Assembly (NCBI GenBank): GCA_035236585.1
Contig: CP141132.1
Coordinates: 50,161,880 to 50,225,879, forward strand
Direction: 5' to 3'
Origin: Warburgia ugandensis
Taxonomy: Eukaryota > Streptophyta > Magnoliopsida > Canellales > Canellaceae
Length of the DNA: 64,000 bases
Shown in pieces: positions 1-11,085 of this stretch (its first letter is position 1; the number at the start of each line of letters is the position of its first letter). Made by a program: the position numbers and the translations under genes. The notes below the pieces were generated by a model. It saw only the letters and a list, made by a program, of their open reading frames with translations, searched no databases and was not told where the DNA came from.

Positions 1-294
1 TTAGGGTTAAAACTCAATTATTAGGACTCTGGCAAGGTTGTTGGAGTTCTGATCATTAACCAATTAGTATGCATAGCTATAGATCAATGATCCTCATTTA
101 GTCTACTAGAATTTCCCAATCTGGATCTTTGAAAATTTTGATTCATTCTCTCAATTTAGGGATGGGGAACCTATTGGTAATGTCAAATCATCAATCAAGC
201 AATACCAAATACTATTTACACAATGACAGATCAGATGACTAAGATTGCCTTATCAGTTTTAAGCCAAAATCAACAAGCTTAGTCAAATCTGATT
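1..294. other. Unassigned AT-rich sequence
   Basis: AT-rich sequence with no reading frame, repeat or family match I recognise. It ends where homology to the CACTA leader starts (about 295, read on the minus strand). It may be the target into which the CACTA fragment inserted, or a diverged CACTA region. Confidence 0.4.
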
Positions 295-1900
295 GAGACT
301 TGCCGGACATAAAAAGATTAGGTTAAGCATTTTACCAAAAACTAGGTATACAAGAATTATAAGTATTTAAAATAACTAAATTACATGCATACACATGTGA
401 GAATTTTCAATTAATAATAAAAAAAATAATTAAAATATGATAGATACATTCAAAAAGAAATTTAACTTCAAAAAAGACAAGTTTCTAATCATAACCATGC
501 AAAAATTCTTCAAATATATGTGTATACATATATAAGACAAACAAAGAGATAGTAACCAACACTCATAAATCGATATCGATTGCAAATATGTGAATGAAGT
601 TCCAATTCACAGTTGGGACATGGTTGACGATAGCTACGATTCATAGTAGTAATTTTAAAGTTGCTTTCTATAAACAACTTTAAAAAGTCACTAACTTTAA
701 AGTCGTTTGAAAAAAACCAACTTTAAAACTCTAACTTTTAAAGTTAATGACTTTTAAAGTCCTTCACATCAAATGAATTGTTTAATCTGGGACTTGTAAA
801 GCCATTTATAGCAAACAACTTTAAAAACTAATATATTTTCCCTACAAGTATACATATTTTTTAAATTAGTATTTATAATATTTTACATAAATACACAATG
901 AAGCCAATTTTTATGATCGTCAACATTGATTCATGCATTCTTTGCCAACACAAATACACACACACACACACATATAAACAAACATGTGAACAAATAAATC
1001 AAAGTATTTTTTATAATAACTACTAATTTATCATCCTTTTATTACATATATATAATATATGAGACAAACAAAAGAGATACTAACCAAGACTCAAAAATCA
1101 ATATTGATTGATAATATATAAATATAATTCCAATTTATAGTTGAGATTAGATCCACTCACAACAAAAATCAACATTTATACATGAGCTTTATTTTGTGTG
1201 TAAATGAAGATAGTCGACAAAAACAAACCAAAAGTCAATAAAAAAATTTATTAAAACAAAGTATTACTTTAAAAGTCATTTGAATCAAACAACTTTAAAA
1301 GTCTACACTTAAGAAGTTGATTAATAGAAAATTGACTTTTTTAGTCTAGCACGAAGACAAATTTTTATTTACAAAAGTATTTTTAAAGTCATTTGGTTCA
1401 AGTGACTTTTTATTTACAAAAGTATTTTTAAAGTCATTTGGTTCAAGTGACTTTAAATGTCTAAATATTTTAAAGTTGTTTTGTTCTTAATTACTTTAAA
1501 AGTGAATACTTTTAAAGTCATTTGAACTAAATGACTTTAAAAATCATTAAAATCTAATATATATTTCACTTCAAATATATTCATTTCACTTACAATCTCT
1601 TACTTAAATACAATGAAACTGATTTTTTATGATAGTTAGCATTGATTCACCCTTTCTGTATATAATAAATATAAGAATACTCAAAAGAATTTATTTTTCA
1701 AATAAGCCTTCAATTACATATGTATATATAATGTCACATATATATAATATTCATATCAATTCAATCCACATACCTCATGATAAAATAGCTAATTTATAAA
1801 TCTAAAATTATATTACAACTCACTAATACAATCCATATAGCTCCCACATATATTGCCTTCAACCCAAGCACCCTCCTCACCATTATCATGCACATAATGC
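295..1900 (-). mobile_element. CACTA element 5' leader fragment, inverted
   Basis: Read on the minus strand, 295-620 matches the untranslated leader just before the transposase of the plus-strand CACTA element (3520-3850): the GTATACCTAGT block, the poly-purine stretch and the GATATCGAT block recur in order. From about 650 to 1560 there are many copies of a short motif, TTTTAAAGTC followed by ATTTG or GTTT and its inverse, the subterminal repeats of this family. A second copy of the leader block (about 1060-1150) shows that the leader was duplicated inside this fragment. No transposase coding is left and no terminus is visible. About 1670-1900 is AT-rich with no motif I recognise. Confidence 0.6.
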
Positions 1901-1911
1901 TCATTCTCACC

Positions 1912-1937
1912 AACTCCTACACAAAGGCTTTTAAAGT
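1912..1937 (+). repeat. CACTA 5' terminal inverted repeat (degenerate)
   Basis: The block CCTACACAAAGGCTTTTAAA followed by GTC mirrors the inverted end at 54881-54898 (GCCTTATGTGTAGTAATG) and the end at 40507-40523. Homology to the 54.9-kb end continues inward through TTGACTACCAACTT. The outermost CACTA bases are mutated here, so the exact first base is uncertain by a few nucleotides. Confidence 0.6.
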
Positions 1938-3500
1938 CAGTATAAAGAAGTCATTATATTGACTACCAACTTCGTAAATATTGTACAAGTCGGTTAGCAA
2001 AAAATGACTTTAAAAGTATAGACTTAAGAAGTTGTTTAATCAAAAATGACTTTAAAAGTCTTGTGTGAAGAGGAATTTTTTTTGCAGGAAAGGACTTTTA
2101 AAGTCATTTGACACAAACAACTTCAAAAGTGTGAATTTTTAAAGTTGTTTAGTTTTAAACAACTTTAAAAGTGAATGAATTTTGAAGTCGTTTAATCCTA
2201 AATGACTTAAATGTATACATGCAAGATTGGTGCGAGTTGATGGGAGAAAGGACTTTTAAAGTTGTTTAGAACCAAATACTTCAAAAGTGATTGATTTTTA
2301 AAGTCATTTAGGTCAAAACAACTTTAAAAGTCAATCACTTTTGAAGTTATTTAGTTTTACACAACTTTAAAAGTCCTTTCCCACATATATTTTGAAGTCG
2401 TTTAGTTCTAAACAACTTTAAAAGTCCTTTCTTGTGTATACTTTTAAAGTCGTTTACTCAAACAACTTAAAATGTTTATATGTTTAAAGTCATTTAGTAC
2501 TAAATGACTTCAAAAGTCCTTTTTCATCTATAAAAAAGCTAAAGTCGTCTCATTTTTACTATATCCCCTATTCATGTTCTTCTTCTCACAGGTTGCATGA
2601 TAGTGTCCTCCTCTGGTCCTTATGCCTCTCTCTATTTCTCTTCTTGCTTTCCATTTAGGATATTTGATTGTTTGTGTCATGAAAATTGTTGTAAATAAAG
2701 CATAACCTCTTTTTGTCACAAATTGCTTTCTTATTAGTAACTCTCTGTTTTTATTTTGTATATCAGGTGGGTTACTCACTATAGATGATAGGATTAAGAA
2801 GTGTTAGAGCATCCTGATTTTGGAAAAATCATATGATTTCATTGCAAATGACAATTGCTTCTCTCTCTAACCCTCACTATTGGAGAAAGGGAGAACATTA
2901 CAATTGGTGGTTCTCATCCATTATTAGCGTTTGATGAATGGTGGTGGTTATACCATGAAGTTTTGGCTGGGGAAATTGCAGGACACACACTCTCTCTCTA
3001 TAGAGTGGTGTCAGTTGAATACTAAGAGGCCAAATTTTGATGGAAAGGAGCAGATTCATTCTTTGATCTTGTATTAATAAGATCTAATAATATGTAACAT
3101 TGGATGTAATTAAAAAAAAAATTAATTTCCTTATTCTAACATTTGTTTATAATATATATATATATATATGTTTGTGTGTGTAAAGAAAGCATGAATCAAT
3201 CCTAAGTATCATAAAAAAATTGGTTTCATAGTGTATTTATGTAAGTTATTGTAATATATAAAAATCAAATATGTATATATCTTTGAAGTGAAAATATATT
3301 AGTTTTTAAAGTAGTTTGCCTTAAACAACTTTAAAAGTTTAGATGTTGAAGTCATTTAAGGCAAATGACTTTAAAAGCCTAGACTTTTAAAGTTGTTTAA
3401 GCAAACAACTTTAAAAGTTTGTGACTTTTAAAGTCATTTAACTATAAACTATTTTAAAATTCAAGACTTTTAAAGTCATTTACAAAACTAGGTTAGATTT
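1926..3500 (+). repeat. CACTA subterminal repeat array (5' side)
   Basis: Dozens of copies of an 11-14 bp motif in both orientations, typified by CTTTTAAAGTCATTTG and its inverse CAAATGACTTTAAAAG, often paired as palindromes separated by only a few bases. Arrays of short repeats near both ends are where the element-encoded DNA-binding protein binds in the En/Spm family. That role is inferred here. The same motif fills 650-1560, 40225-40510 and 53310-54880. A stretch from 2528 to about 3100 without the motif contains the promoter and first exon region. Confidence 0.8.
2528..2537 (+). promoter_or_regulatory. TATA box of CACTA transposase promoter
   Basis: CTATAAAAAA lies just inside the subterminal repeats and about 1.3 kb before the transposase start. 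The inverted relative has the same sequence context (54275-54285, CTATAAAAAGG on the minus strand), and the following 250 bp are also conserved, which supports a shared promoter and leader exon. Confidence 0.55.
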
Positions 3501-3846
3501 TGTTGTGACTATCTTCAACCAAATCCCAACTGTGAATTGGAATTACATTCACAAGTTTGGGGTCGATATCGATTTTTAAGTGTTGGTTAGTATCTCTTTG
3601 TTTGTCTCATATGTATTATTAATATTTGAAGAATTTTTACAAGGTTATGGTTGAAAACTTTCCTTTTTAAAGTTAAATTTCTTTTTGAATATATCTATAA
3701 TATTTTTCTTTTTTTCATTATTAATTGAAAATTTCCACTACGTGCATGCATGTAATTTAGTTATTTCAAATATTTATTGTATACCTAGTGTTTAGTAAAA
3801 TATCTAACCTAATCTTTTCACTTCTAACAAGTCTCCACACACATAT

Positions 3847-4820
3847 TTGCTTCAATTTCTTAAGATAATGGAGAAATATTCTGGAATGACTGCAACAAGA
3901 ACATCAAAAGAATATGAGGAGAGAACAAAAAATTTCAAAGAGTTCACACTTTGGGCAGCTGTTGATAGTAATCACGCATGTTGCCCATGCTCAAAATGTG
4001 AAATTTTGAAAAAAGTAACTTTAGGGGTATTGAGAGAATGTTTGAGCTTCAATGGAATCGATAAAAGCAATCACCCATGGATTTGGCATGGAGAAGAACT
4101 TTTTCATAGGCCCCCGACAAGGCCTAGTGGATATGATTAAGACACTATAAGAAGTTTTGGAGACAGTACGACTATATTGATGTTTCGAGATACATATGAT
4201 GACTTCTAGGATGACTTTGAAAATTTCCATACTACATTAGAGGAAGCTGATGAGTCATTGTATCCTGAGTGTAAAGATTATACCAAGTTTTTACAGTGGT
4301 AGAACTTTACAATGTGAAATCAAGGTTTGGTTTTTCAAATCAAGGTTTTACAAAAGTCTTGAAAGTAGTGAGTAAGATACTACCTAAGGATAATAAATTG
4401 TTGAGGTCCACATGTGAGGCAAAGAAAACTATGGCTGCGCTAAGGTTGAATTGTATCTTGTATAAGATGGAGCACATGGATAAAATTAGATGCCCAACTT
4501 ATGAACAGTCAAGATGGAAGTCAAAGAAGATTTCAATTGAGATAGTTACAAACATTCTTGCAAAGGCTCTATGGTACTTTCCCCCTATTCCAAGGTTCAA
4601 AAGAATGTTTCATATAATAGAAATAGCAAAGAACTTAGTATGGCATGCATAGGACAAAGTAGCTAATAGGTTTTTATGTCATTCATCAAATAACCCAGCG
4701 TGGAAGCTCGTAGACTTCATGTGGCCTAATTTTGGCAAACAACTTAGAAACTTACGACTTGCATTATCTTTAAGTGGGATTAATTCTTGTAGTTCTATGA
4801 GCAGCAAGTATAGTTGTTGG
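3847..4820 (+). pseudogene. CACTA TNP2-type transposase, N-terminal part (broken)
   Basis: Remnant of the transposase that cuts and rejoins CACTA ends in the nucleus. The first block (3847-4140) carries the transposase-associated domain: an R.SKEYEE motif, CPCSKCE with paired cysteines, and a WIWHGEE motif. The likely original start is the Met at 3868 (MEKYSGM), since the inverted relative has MDKYAWM at the same place; the Trp to Gly change here would be a decay mutation. A second block (4296-4652) matches the start of the TNP2 domain (ILPKDNKLLRSTCEAKKTM, then CPTYEQSRW and WYFPPIPRFKRMF). Stops at about 4138, 4207 and 4300 and frame changes break it. Homology continues to 4820 (GINSCSSMSSKYSCW) before the fusion junction. 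Confidence 0.85.
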
Positions 4821-4825
4821 CGCCA
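4817..4825 (-). other. Fusion junction with primer-binding-site remnant
   Basis: The transposase sequence ends ...GTTGTTGG and the Athila-like side begins TTGGCGCCA, sharing TTGG. TGGCGCC is the core of the tRNA-Asp-type primer binding site that lies next to the 5' LTR of Athila elements. Its presence outside the left LTR suggests that this LTR once had internal Athila sequence on its left. This is an inference from a short motif. Confidence 0.5.
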
Positions 4826-7122
4826 AAAACTTAGTGTTTTACCACTAGTGCATGGGCTATTATACTGTAGCATATGCAACTATGGGTTGATCCCACAGGG
4901 ACTTGCTTTGATAATTTGGAGTTTAAATAAAATTAAATTTTTCAAAATTTAAAATTAAATGATAGATATTAAATGAAAGTACAATCAAACTTCAAATATG
5001 TTTAATCAATGAAAACTACAGAAGTCCAACTCAAGAAGACAGAAAATTAACCAAAGAAACAAGAAAAATCTACTTCCCTAGGTCGATTATCATCAATTTC
5101 TTCAAATCTAATATGTTAAATCCTGATCAACCTTCATCAACATCTTTCTGGTGCTTCTAATTAATGATTCAATAGATTAGGCAAATTCTCAAAACATGCA
5201 AAGATCTCATCTAAATAAGGAATTTGGAATCTAACGACATAGATCTGATTTATGAATCTCATATTGAAGATTAGGATTAATAAATAATCTATAAAATGTC
5301 CTAGAAACCAAAACTTGAAGTTGATTGAAAATCAGAGGTGAAACGGATGAGAAATTGAAGGTATCCTGTGATTAAAGCAGAACCTTTGATTTGATTAAAC
5401 AAGGATAGATAAAACAATCCCTAAATTAATCATGGAATAACATAGATAACAAAATAGGAATAAAATAGAACACAAATAAGAAATGTAACAGGATGAAAAT
5501 GTAATTGAAATTATTGTGCTATGGGCAAAAGTGGAATTTTCACTGAAAGTTCCTTCTTTTTCCCGTAAAACAAAAAAAAACTTGACAAAAACAAGGGAAG
5601 ATGATGCTACTTGCTGGGCTATGTTAGGTCAATAATGGACTGATAGAGGTGGCATTGGGTGGAAGTAGATGGAGGGCTGGGCAATGGAGACTATGCCGTG
5701 CTCCAGTGCCAAAAGAGAATAGAGCAGACGTTGTGCAAGCAATGGAGAATAGCTGATGTTGTGACAGGGAATGGAGAACAAGGATGACAATGAGAATGGT
5801 GTGAATGGGGAGCAAAAGAGAGATGGGATGACGATGCTGTAGCAGTGAACAAATGGAGAGACGGGAAAGAGAGAAGATGGTGGTGGTGGACAAGGGGGGT
5901 GAGGGAGGAGGAGGGAAGAATGTGATGCAAGCTAGAGAACAAGGAGGTCTAGGTAGTGCGGTGAAAAGGGAACAATGGAGAAAGTGGAGCCGAGTAGTAA
6001 AAGGATGCAACTGGTCTATAGGGTGTTGACTTAGACAAAGGAGATGGTTGCGACAAAGATTGAGAAAGAGAGAAAGAACTATGATGGAGCAGTGAAGTGG
6101 GAACAAAAAAGGAAGATGCAAGTTGGGTTGGTGCATGAAAGAGAGACTGGAGAGAAGAGGTGGAATAGGAAGAGTGTTGAGAGGCCTAGGTGCATGCAAA
6201 GGAGCTGGACTAGGCTGGAGTCTAGTGAACAAGAGGGAAAACGGGAACTTGGTTTCCTGTTAGAAACCAAGAAAGGGGAAAAAAAGAGGGCCTGGGCAGA
6301 TGACGATGGGGGATGAGCGGTGAAGTGGGCAAACAAGGAGAAGTGTGGACAGAGGTGTAGATGGTGCCGGTGTGGCCTGAATAGAGAAGGGTGGTGCAAT
6401 AAAAATAAATAAATAAAAACTAGAGAAACGTGAGAGAGAACAGAACTATATGGAAGAAGAGAATGACGATAACAAAAAAAAGCGATGAAGAAGACACTAG
6501 TAAGCAAAGGAAAATATAAAAAAACTCAAAAATCATCCCCAGTGCTCCCACGAGTTCCCTCTTACAAAGCTTTCCCTCCTCCTAATTGTATTCTCCCTCA
6601 CTTTCCTTATCCTTTCCTTATGGTGAGAGTTAGTTTCCTACTAGGAAACTTCTATCTCCTTGAATTATGCCTCTTAATTCCAAATCATATCCATGATCTC
6701 CCTTCCCCTTATTAGAACTCTTTTTCTTTTAAGAAACCATCCAATCTTACTTTGTGAGTGATCTAGTTTGTTTAATGCCTCTTGTTGGATAATCTGTACC
6801 GTTGATTGTTTATTTGACACTAATCAGCACAATTTGAGTCACCTAATATCTAATCCAACTAATATGCACTAAAGAATTAGGCATTCAAACCAAGATCTAC
6901 TTGATCTACAAAATATAAGACTAGATTAGAGTCATCTAACCATACATTAAGCATCTGATTATCTCTAATGATCATCTGACCATTAAATTTCACAAATTAT
7001 AATTGGATGGTCAATTTGAGCTAAAATTCACATTTTTTTCCAAAAATTACCAAATTAATTAGTTAGATGATCTAATTAAATGCTAAAGTAGGGGTATTTT
7101 GGCCAAAATTAAACACTTAACA
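4826..7122 (-). repeat. Athila-like LTR, left copy (3' LTR)
   Basis: About 2.3 kb, repeated with the same order of blocks at 14544-15801 and 26486-27416. On the minus strand it begins TGTTAAGTG at 7122. Shared landmarks are GTGTAGCATATAC/ GTGGGATCGACCC (minus strand), the purine-rich plus-strand segment at 5620-6450, and GGGGTATTTTGGCC near 7092. The purine-rich segment creates long meaningless open frames on the minus strand. Confidence 0.8.
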
Positions 7123-8154
7123 CACTCTCCACTAGCATTTTCCTAGTCTCAAGCAAAACATACAAAAATTCATTTTTCAAAAACTAGTACAAAGTGCCAC
7201 TTTCATAGGTACTCACAATTGCGTTTAGCATATGCAACAAGCCTTTACCCTTAAGTTACCCCTTGGGGACCAGTTATACCTCATGAGGGTTTGCAATGAA
7301 TATACCCACAAAATTCAATAAGGTTGACTTTTTGTCCTCTTTTTGAACTTTTTCTACTAACTCTACTCATTTTGACAATGGGTAATGGATATTTATTTTT
7401 CTAGCTTGTTGTAGGTTAAGAAACAAAAGGCTTAATAATAGGCTCAAAGAGGCAAACTAGTGGTATGAAATACTGGGCAGGCTTTATATCTCTAGGTTGA
7501 GCAAGGATAGCCTATATCATTTCCTAGGTTTTCTAAAGTCTATCAGATTTAATAAAGTTTCTAAAAATAAAGCTATTACTCCTATTTTTTCTTGATGTTT
7601 AACCAAAACAAGGATAACAGAATCACACTAAATTATATATGCTAAAGAAATTGTGGAATTACTTATAACTCTCTGAAAGAAGATAATCTCAAAATCTCAT
7701 TAGGTTATAGGTCTCCACTAATTTTCATCAAGGTCTTTAAGTCATACCTCTCTATTGTTCATGACTATGTGACGTGCGTAAGTCATTCCCGAGAATTAAC
7801 ATTCATAAAATGCTTCAACACATGAATAATATGCAAAACTAATCATATGCATTCTCATTAAGAGGTGAAAATAGTGGAATTACAAAATTCTAAGCATCCA
7901 ACTATCATCACAGTAAGGGAACTCAACCTTTAAAGCATTCTTCTTATTTTTCAAAACAATAAAATTTCAATTTATTTTTCCAAAAAGCTCAAGCACATTT
8001 AAAATCCCTATATGCACCTACACCTCCAACCTAAATGAAACATTGTCCCTAATGTTTGAAAACATAGGATCCTATATGGAAATTGAGTGATGTAGAATCT
8101 AAAAACATAGGTTGCCTTCCAGTAAGCCCTAAGTTTAATGTCTTCATCCAGATG
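7123..8154 (-). other. Athila-like 3' internal tail and polypurine tract
   Basis: On the minus strand this holds the conserved post-integrase tail of Athila-type elements: LLGRQPM-like coding remnants (CTTACTGGAAGGCAACC), a TTTGAAAACAT block followed by GGGACAATGT, and a polypurine tract (AATGCTAGTGGAGAGTG) directly before the LTR start TGTTAAGTG. The same tail, in plus orientation, recurs at about 55960-56167. No open coding remains. Confidence 0.65.
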
Positions 8155-9086
8155 TTAACAATTGAATTTATAATGTGTAAGACACGCCACTAGTGGATCG
8201 ATGGTAGATAATGGTGGTAGAACTTCTAGAATTAAATCTTCAAGCATGTTGCAAGAGTCATCAAGATCTAATTGTTGATGGTTGGCTTTGAAGACATTGA
8301 GCTCAACTTTCATATTGCTAAAGGATAATTGTAATACACCATTTCTACAATTTATGATTACATTGGACATCACTAATAATGGACATCTAAGAATCACTGG
8401 GATCTGACTATTGGGGTTTGCTACAGGCTGGGTATCCAGGATAATGAAATTGACAGGGAAATAGAACTGGTCCACCTATATTAATACATCCTCAACCATA
8501 CCATGAGAATCTTAATTGATATATTAGCTAGTTCTAATGTGGTGTTGGTTGGCTTAAGCTCACCAAGCCCTAGTTGCACAAAGACAAAATATGGCAACAG
8601 ATTAACACTAGTCCTTAAGTCAAGTAATGCCCTATTTAAGACATGATCTCCTAGAATGCAAGAAATTGTAGGATATCCTGGATCTCTAAATTTTGGTGAG
8701 GTTTTGTGTTGAATTAAAGAGCTCACTTGCTCAATGAGGAAGGCTTTCTTTTGCATATTAAGCTTTCTCTTTGTAGTGCATAGCTCTTTAAGAAATTTGG
8801 CATGACAAAGAATATCTTTTATAGCATTGAGTAATGGAATATTGATTTGCACATGTTTAAACACTTCCATTGTCTCATTAAAATTTGTTTCTTTCTTAGC
8901 CTTGTTGAGTAATTGAGGGAATGGGGCTTTAGGCATGTAGGGTGCCTCCACTATAGGCTCAGAAGGAGTAGGAGATGTGTGTCTAATCTCTTTCTCATGT
9001 GTTTTGGTTGCCTCTTTCTCCTCTACAATTTCCTTAACTTGCCCTATTTTGTTATCGATCTGACAACTGCACCTAAGGGTGGTCAT
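8155..9086 (-). pseudogene. Athila-like gag C-terminus and protease (broken)
   Basis: Two minus-strand frames (9086-8481 and 8475-8155). The first matches Athila-type polyproteins: FPQLLNKAKKE, then VFKHVQINIPLLNAI, AKFLKELCTTKRKL and the protease region ending LGLGELKPTNTTLELA. The aspartic protease active site, normally DLGAS, reads DLRTSVNLLP, so the catalytic triad is damaged. The second continues in another frame with FPVNFIILD and ILRCPLLV, the family's FPVDFIVLD and ILGRPFL blocks. Sequence then jumps to the post-integrase tail, so RT, RNase H and integrase have been deleted. The reading frame change near 8478 and the active-site change make it non-functional. Confidence 0.8.
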
Positions 9087-10190
9087 GGACTCGCATGCTC
9101 ATGAGGGTTAAGGGTTTGAGAACTTGACCCTATTTCAAATTGAACCTTAGTGTTGGGGATGGGTTGACTAGAGGACTGACCCTTTCCTCTATTATGTAAT
9201 TCAAGTGACAATTGGCTTACCTGCATCTCTAACTTGGCTATAGCTTAAGAGTTGACATTGGCTGAAAGCCTAGTCTCATCTTGCAACTAGTGTAAGGCCT
9301 TTTTAGTGTAATCATTATCTTTTATAAGTTTTTTCAAGCATGATATGGATGTTTTCCTCTAAAGATGGTTTCTTTTGTTGTTTTCCTCTAGGGAACTATA
9401 ATTCTAAGAGGAAAGTTTTGGACATGGGGATTTACAGATAGTCCCCCTTGGTGGTTATTCTTTGACTAAGACAAATTGAGATACCTAGCCCACATAGGGT
9501 TGTAGGTCTCAGAATATGGGTTGTCGCTAGGTTGGCGATTGCATTCACTTAGTCAAGATAGTCATTCAACACTCTATTTGATGGATAAGATGAGGTGATA
9601 TGAGCTAGGTTAGAACATATAGCACAAACCTCTTATGGAGGTTTTTAGGATAAAGTAGTAGCCATGAAAGTTTCAAACATGGTTTCAAGTTTGTCCTTTC
9701 TTTCACCTAATTTTTCAACTACAAAGTCAAGTTTATGGGATAGATCAGTGTGCACTCCTATCTCACTGAGACTGCCCTTCTTAATGGGATAGTTGGTTCT
9801 TTCTCTCGTATTTAAATAATCCCATTGATGAGAATTATCAGCCAATGTCTAAAAGAACTTCCATGACTTGGCTTTGTTCAAAAACTTCTTAGACAATTGG
9901 TCTTATGTATTTATGGAACCTACCTCCAAGGAATCAAGCAATGACTTGGCTTTGTCCTTAAGTGAGAATGAAATAACCGTAGCCTAATAGAATCATCCAA
10001 AAATTTTGAAAACCTAAATGTGGCACAAATATCAAGGAACTCCTTGATATGTACATAGGGGTCATCTCGATCTTGACCATAAAAAGTAGGGAGTAATTGA
10101 ATGACTCCCAGCTTTAACTCTAAGTGGTTGGCATTTGTGGGTGGCAAAACTATGCAGGATGGGGTATTAAGTTATAGATATAGATAAAAA
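9087..10190 (-). pseudogene. Athila-like gag (broken)
   Basis: The minus-strand frame at 10147-9920 carries the retrotransposon gag domain: FYGQDRDDPYVHIKEFLDIC then DSIRLRLFHSHLR, equal to the family's GLPNEDPYLHLKEFLEICDT and DAIRLRLFPFSLR. Further fragments with coiled-coil character follow at 9845-9645 (HKLDFVVEKLGERKDKLETM). The structural protein would package the element RNA in cytoplasmic particles. Frameshifts and stops separate the fragments, and the stretch 9090-9640 retains only degraded coding. Confidence 0.7.
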
Positions 10191-11085
10191 TCTCTAATTA
10201 TTTTGTGCTCAACCTCTACTAGTTGTTCAACCATGGGAATGGGAACTAAGTTTCTTTTCCCTAGTCTTTGGATGCATTGAATCTCTGGGTGAAAAGGTAT
10301 TAGCTCTAGGTTCTGAGATCAATGCCCTTGCATAAACTATCCTAATCTAAAATGTCCTAATATAAATGCTGATTCTAACTCCATGTGATGCACAAATAAA
10401 TGGCATAATAAAACAATCCTTTATCTATTAAGCAACAATATTTTGACTTTCTTGAAGTTGTGTGGGGACAATGCTTTTAAATTAGCCTAATTTAGTGCTT
10501 CTCCTCTCTTTCAAATATGACTACTACTTACCAATTAGGTTCTACGCTAAGGTGGTTAATACTTCATGTAAGGAGGCGTTTAGACCTCAACAAACATCAA
10601 CAAAAGGCATAGGATAATTACTTGGATTTTAAGACACCCACTATAACCACAGTGCTTAGAAGCCACTAAAGTGACAATAGATCTCGTCTTAATAAGAAGG
10701 TCATACGAGCATGTGATGGCCTTATAAGTCTCTTATAATTGATTTTAAATTAATTTGAAAGGTAGGGTTACACTTGTGGTGATTTTCTTAGGTGGGCCAA
10801 GAATTGGTGATGAAATGCACCCTTGATCTTATGAGGTCTAGTGCCCTTATTAATTAATTTCTACACTCCATGGTAGTTCAATCAACATATAAATCACCTT
10901 AAAGCAACAAACATGATCTAAGAATGCAATTAAAAAAATAAACTAATGTAAAATCCTAAAAATGCAATAATTATCAAATATGCTTTCTACAAGCAATTAC
11001 ACTACCAAACAATACAAAATTATTCCAAATGCAAACCCTAATCTAGGAAATAAAAGGAGTGAGGAAAACTTATAGTAGGGTTTCT
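10191..11085 (-). other. Athila-like leader, proximal part
   Basis: Internal, non-coding leader of the Athila-like element between gag and the interrupting solo LTR. It resumes at 14135 and runs to the PBS at 14526. I see no gene. The target duplication GTTTCT closes it at 11080-11085. Confidence 0.5.

Larger units (their letters stand above)
1912..4820 (+). mobile_element. CACTA (En/Spm-type) DNA transposon, 5' part
   Basis: Starts at a degenerate terminal inverted repeat and runs through a subterminal repeat array, a TATA box, a leader and the N-terminal half of a TNP2-type transposase. It stops abruptly at 4820, where it is fused to an Athila-like LTR. The 3' half of a CACTA element in the same orientation resumes at 27417 and ends at a matching TIR at 40523, so this may be the 5' part of a single element split by later insertions. 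The competing reading is two CACTA copies fused by recombination, because 4505-4820 and 27417-27732 duplicate each other with many differences. Confidence 0.75.

Noticed and set aside
1..12. TTAGGGTTA at the window start as telomeric sequence
   Set aside because: A single unit only, not a TTTAGGG tandem array.
2528..2779. 83-codon minus-strand frame in the CACTA leader
   Set aside because: It lies antisense to the conserved promoter and first-exon region, and the homologous region of the inverted element does not keep the frame.
1926..3500. Regularly spaced short repeats as a possible CRISPR-like array
   Set aside because: Repeats occur in both orientations with irregular spacing and spacers, flank a transposase and recur at its other end, as in CACTA subterminal regions. 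The window is plant nuclear DNA.
5624..6507. Long minus-strand open frames (up to 202 codons) rich in Leu, His, Pro and Ser, and similar ones at 15226-15664
   Set aside because: They come from the purine-rich strand of the Athila-like LTR, overlap in several frames, differ between the two LTR copies and match no family.
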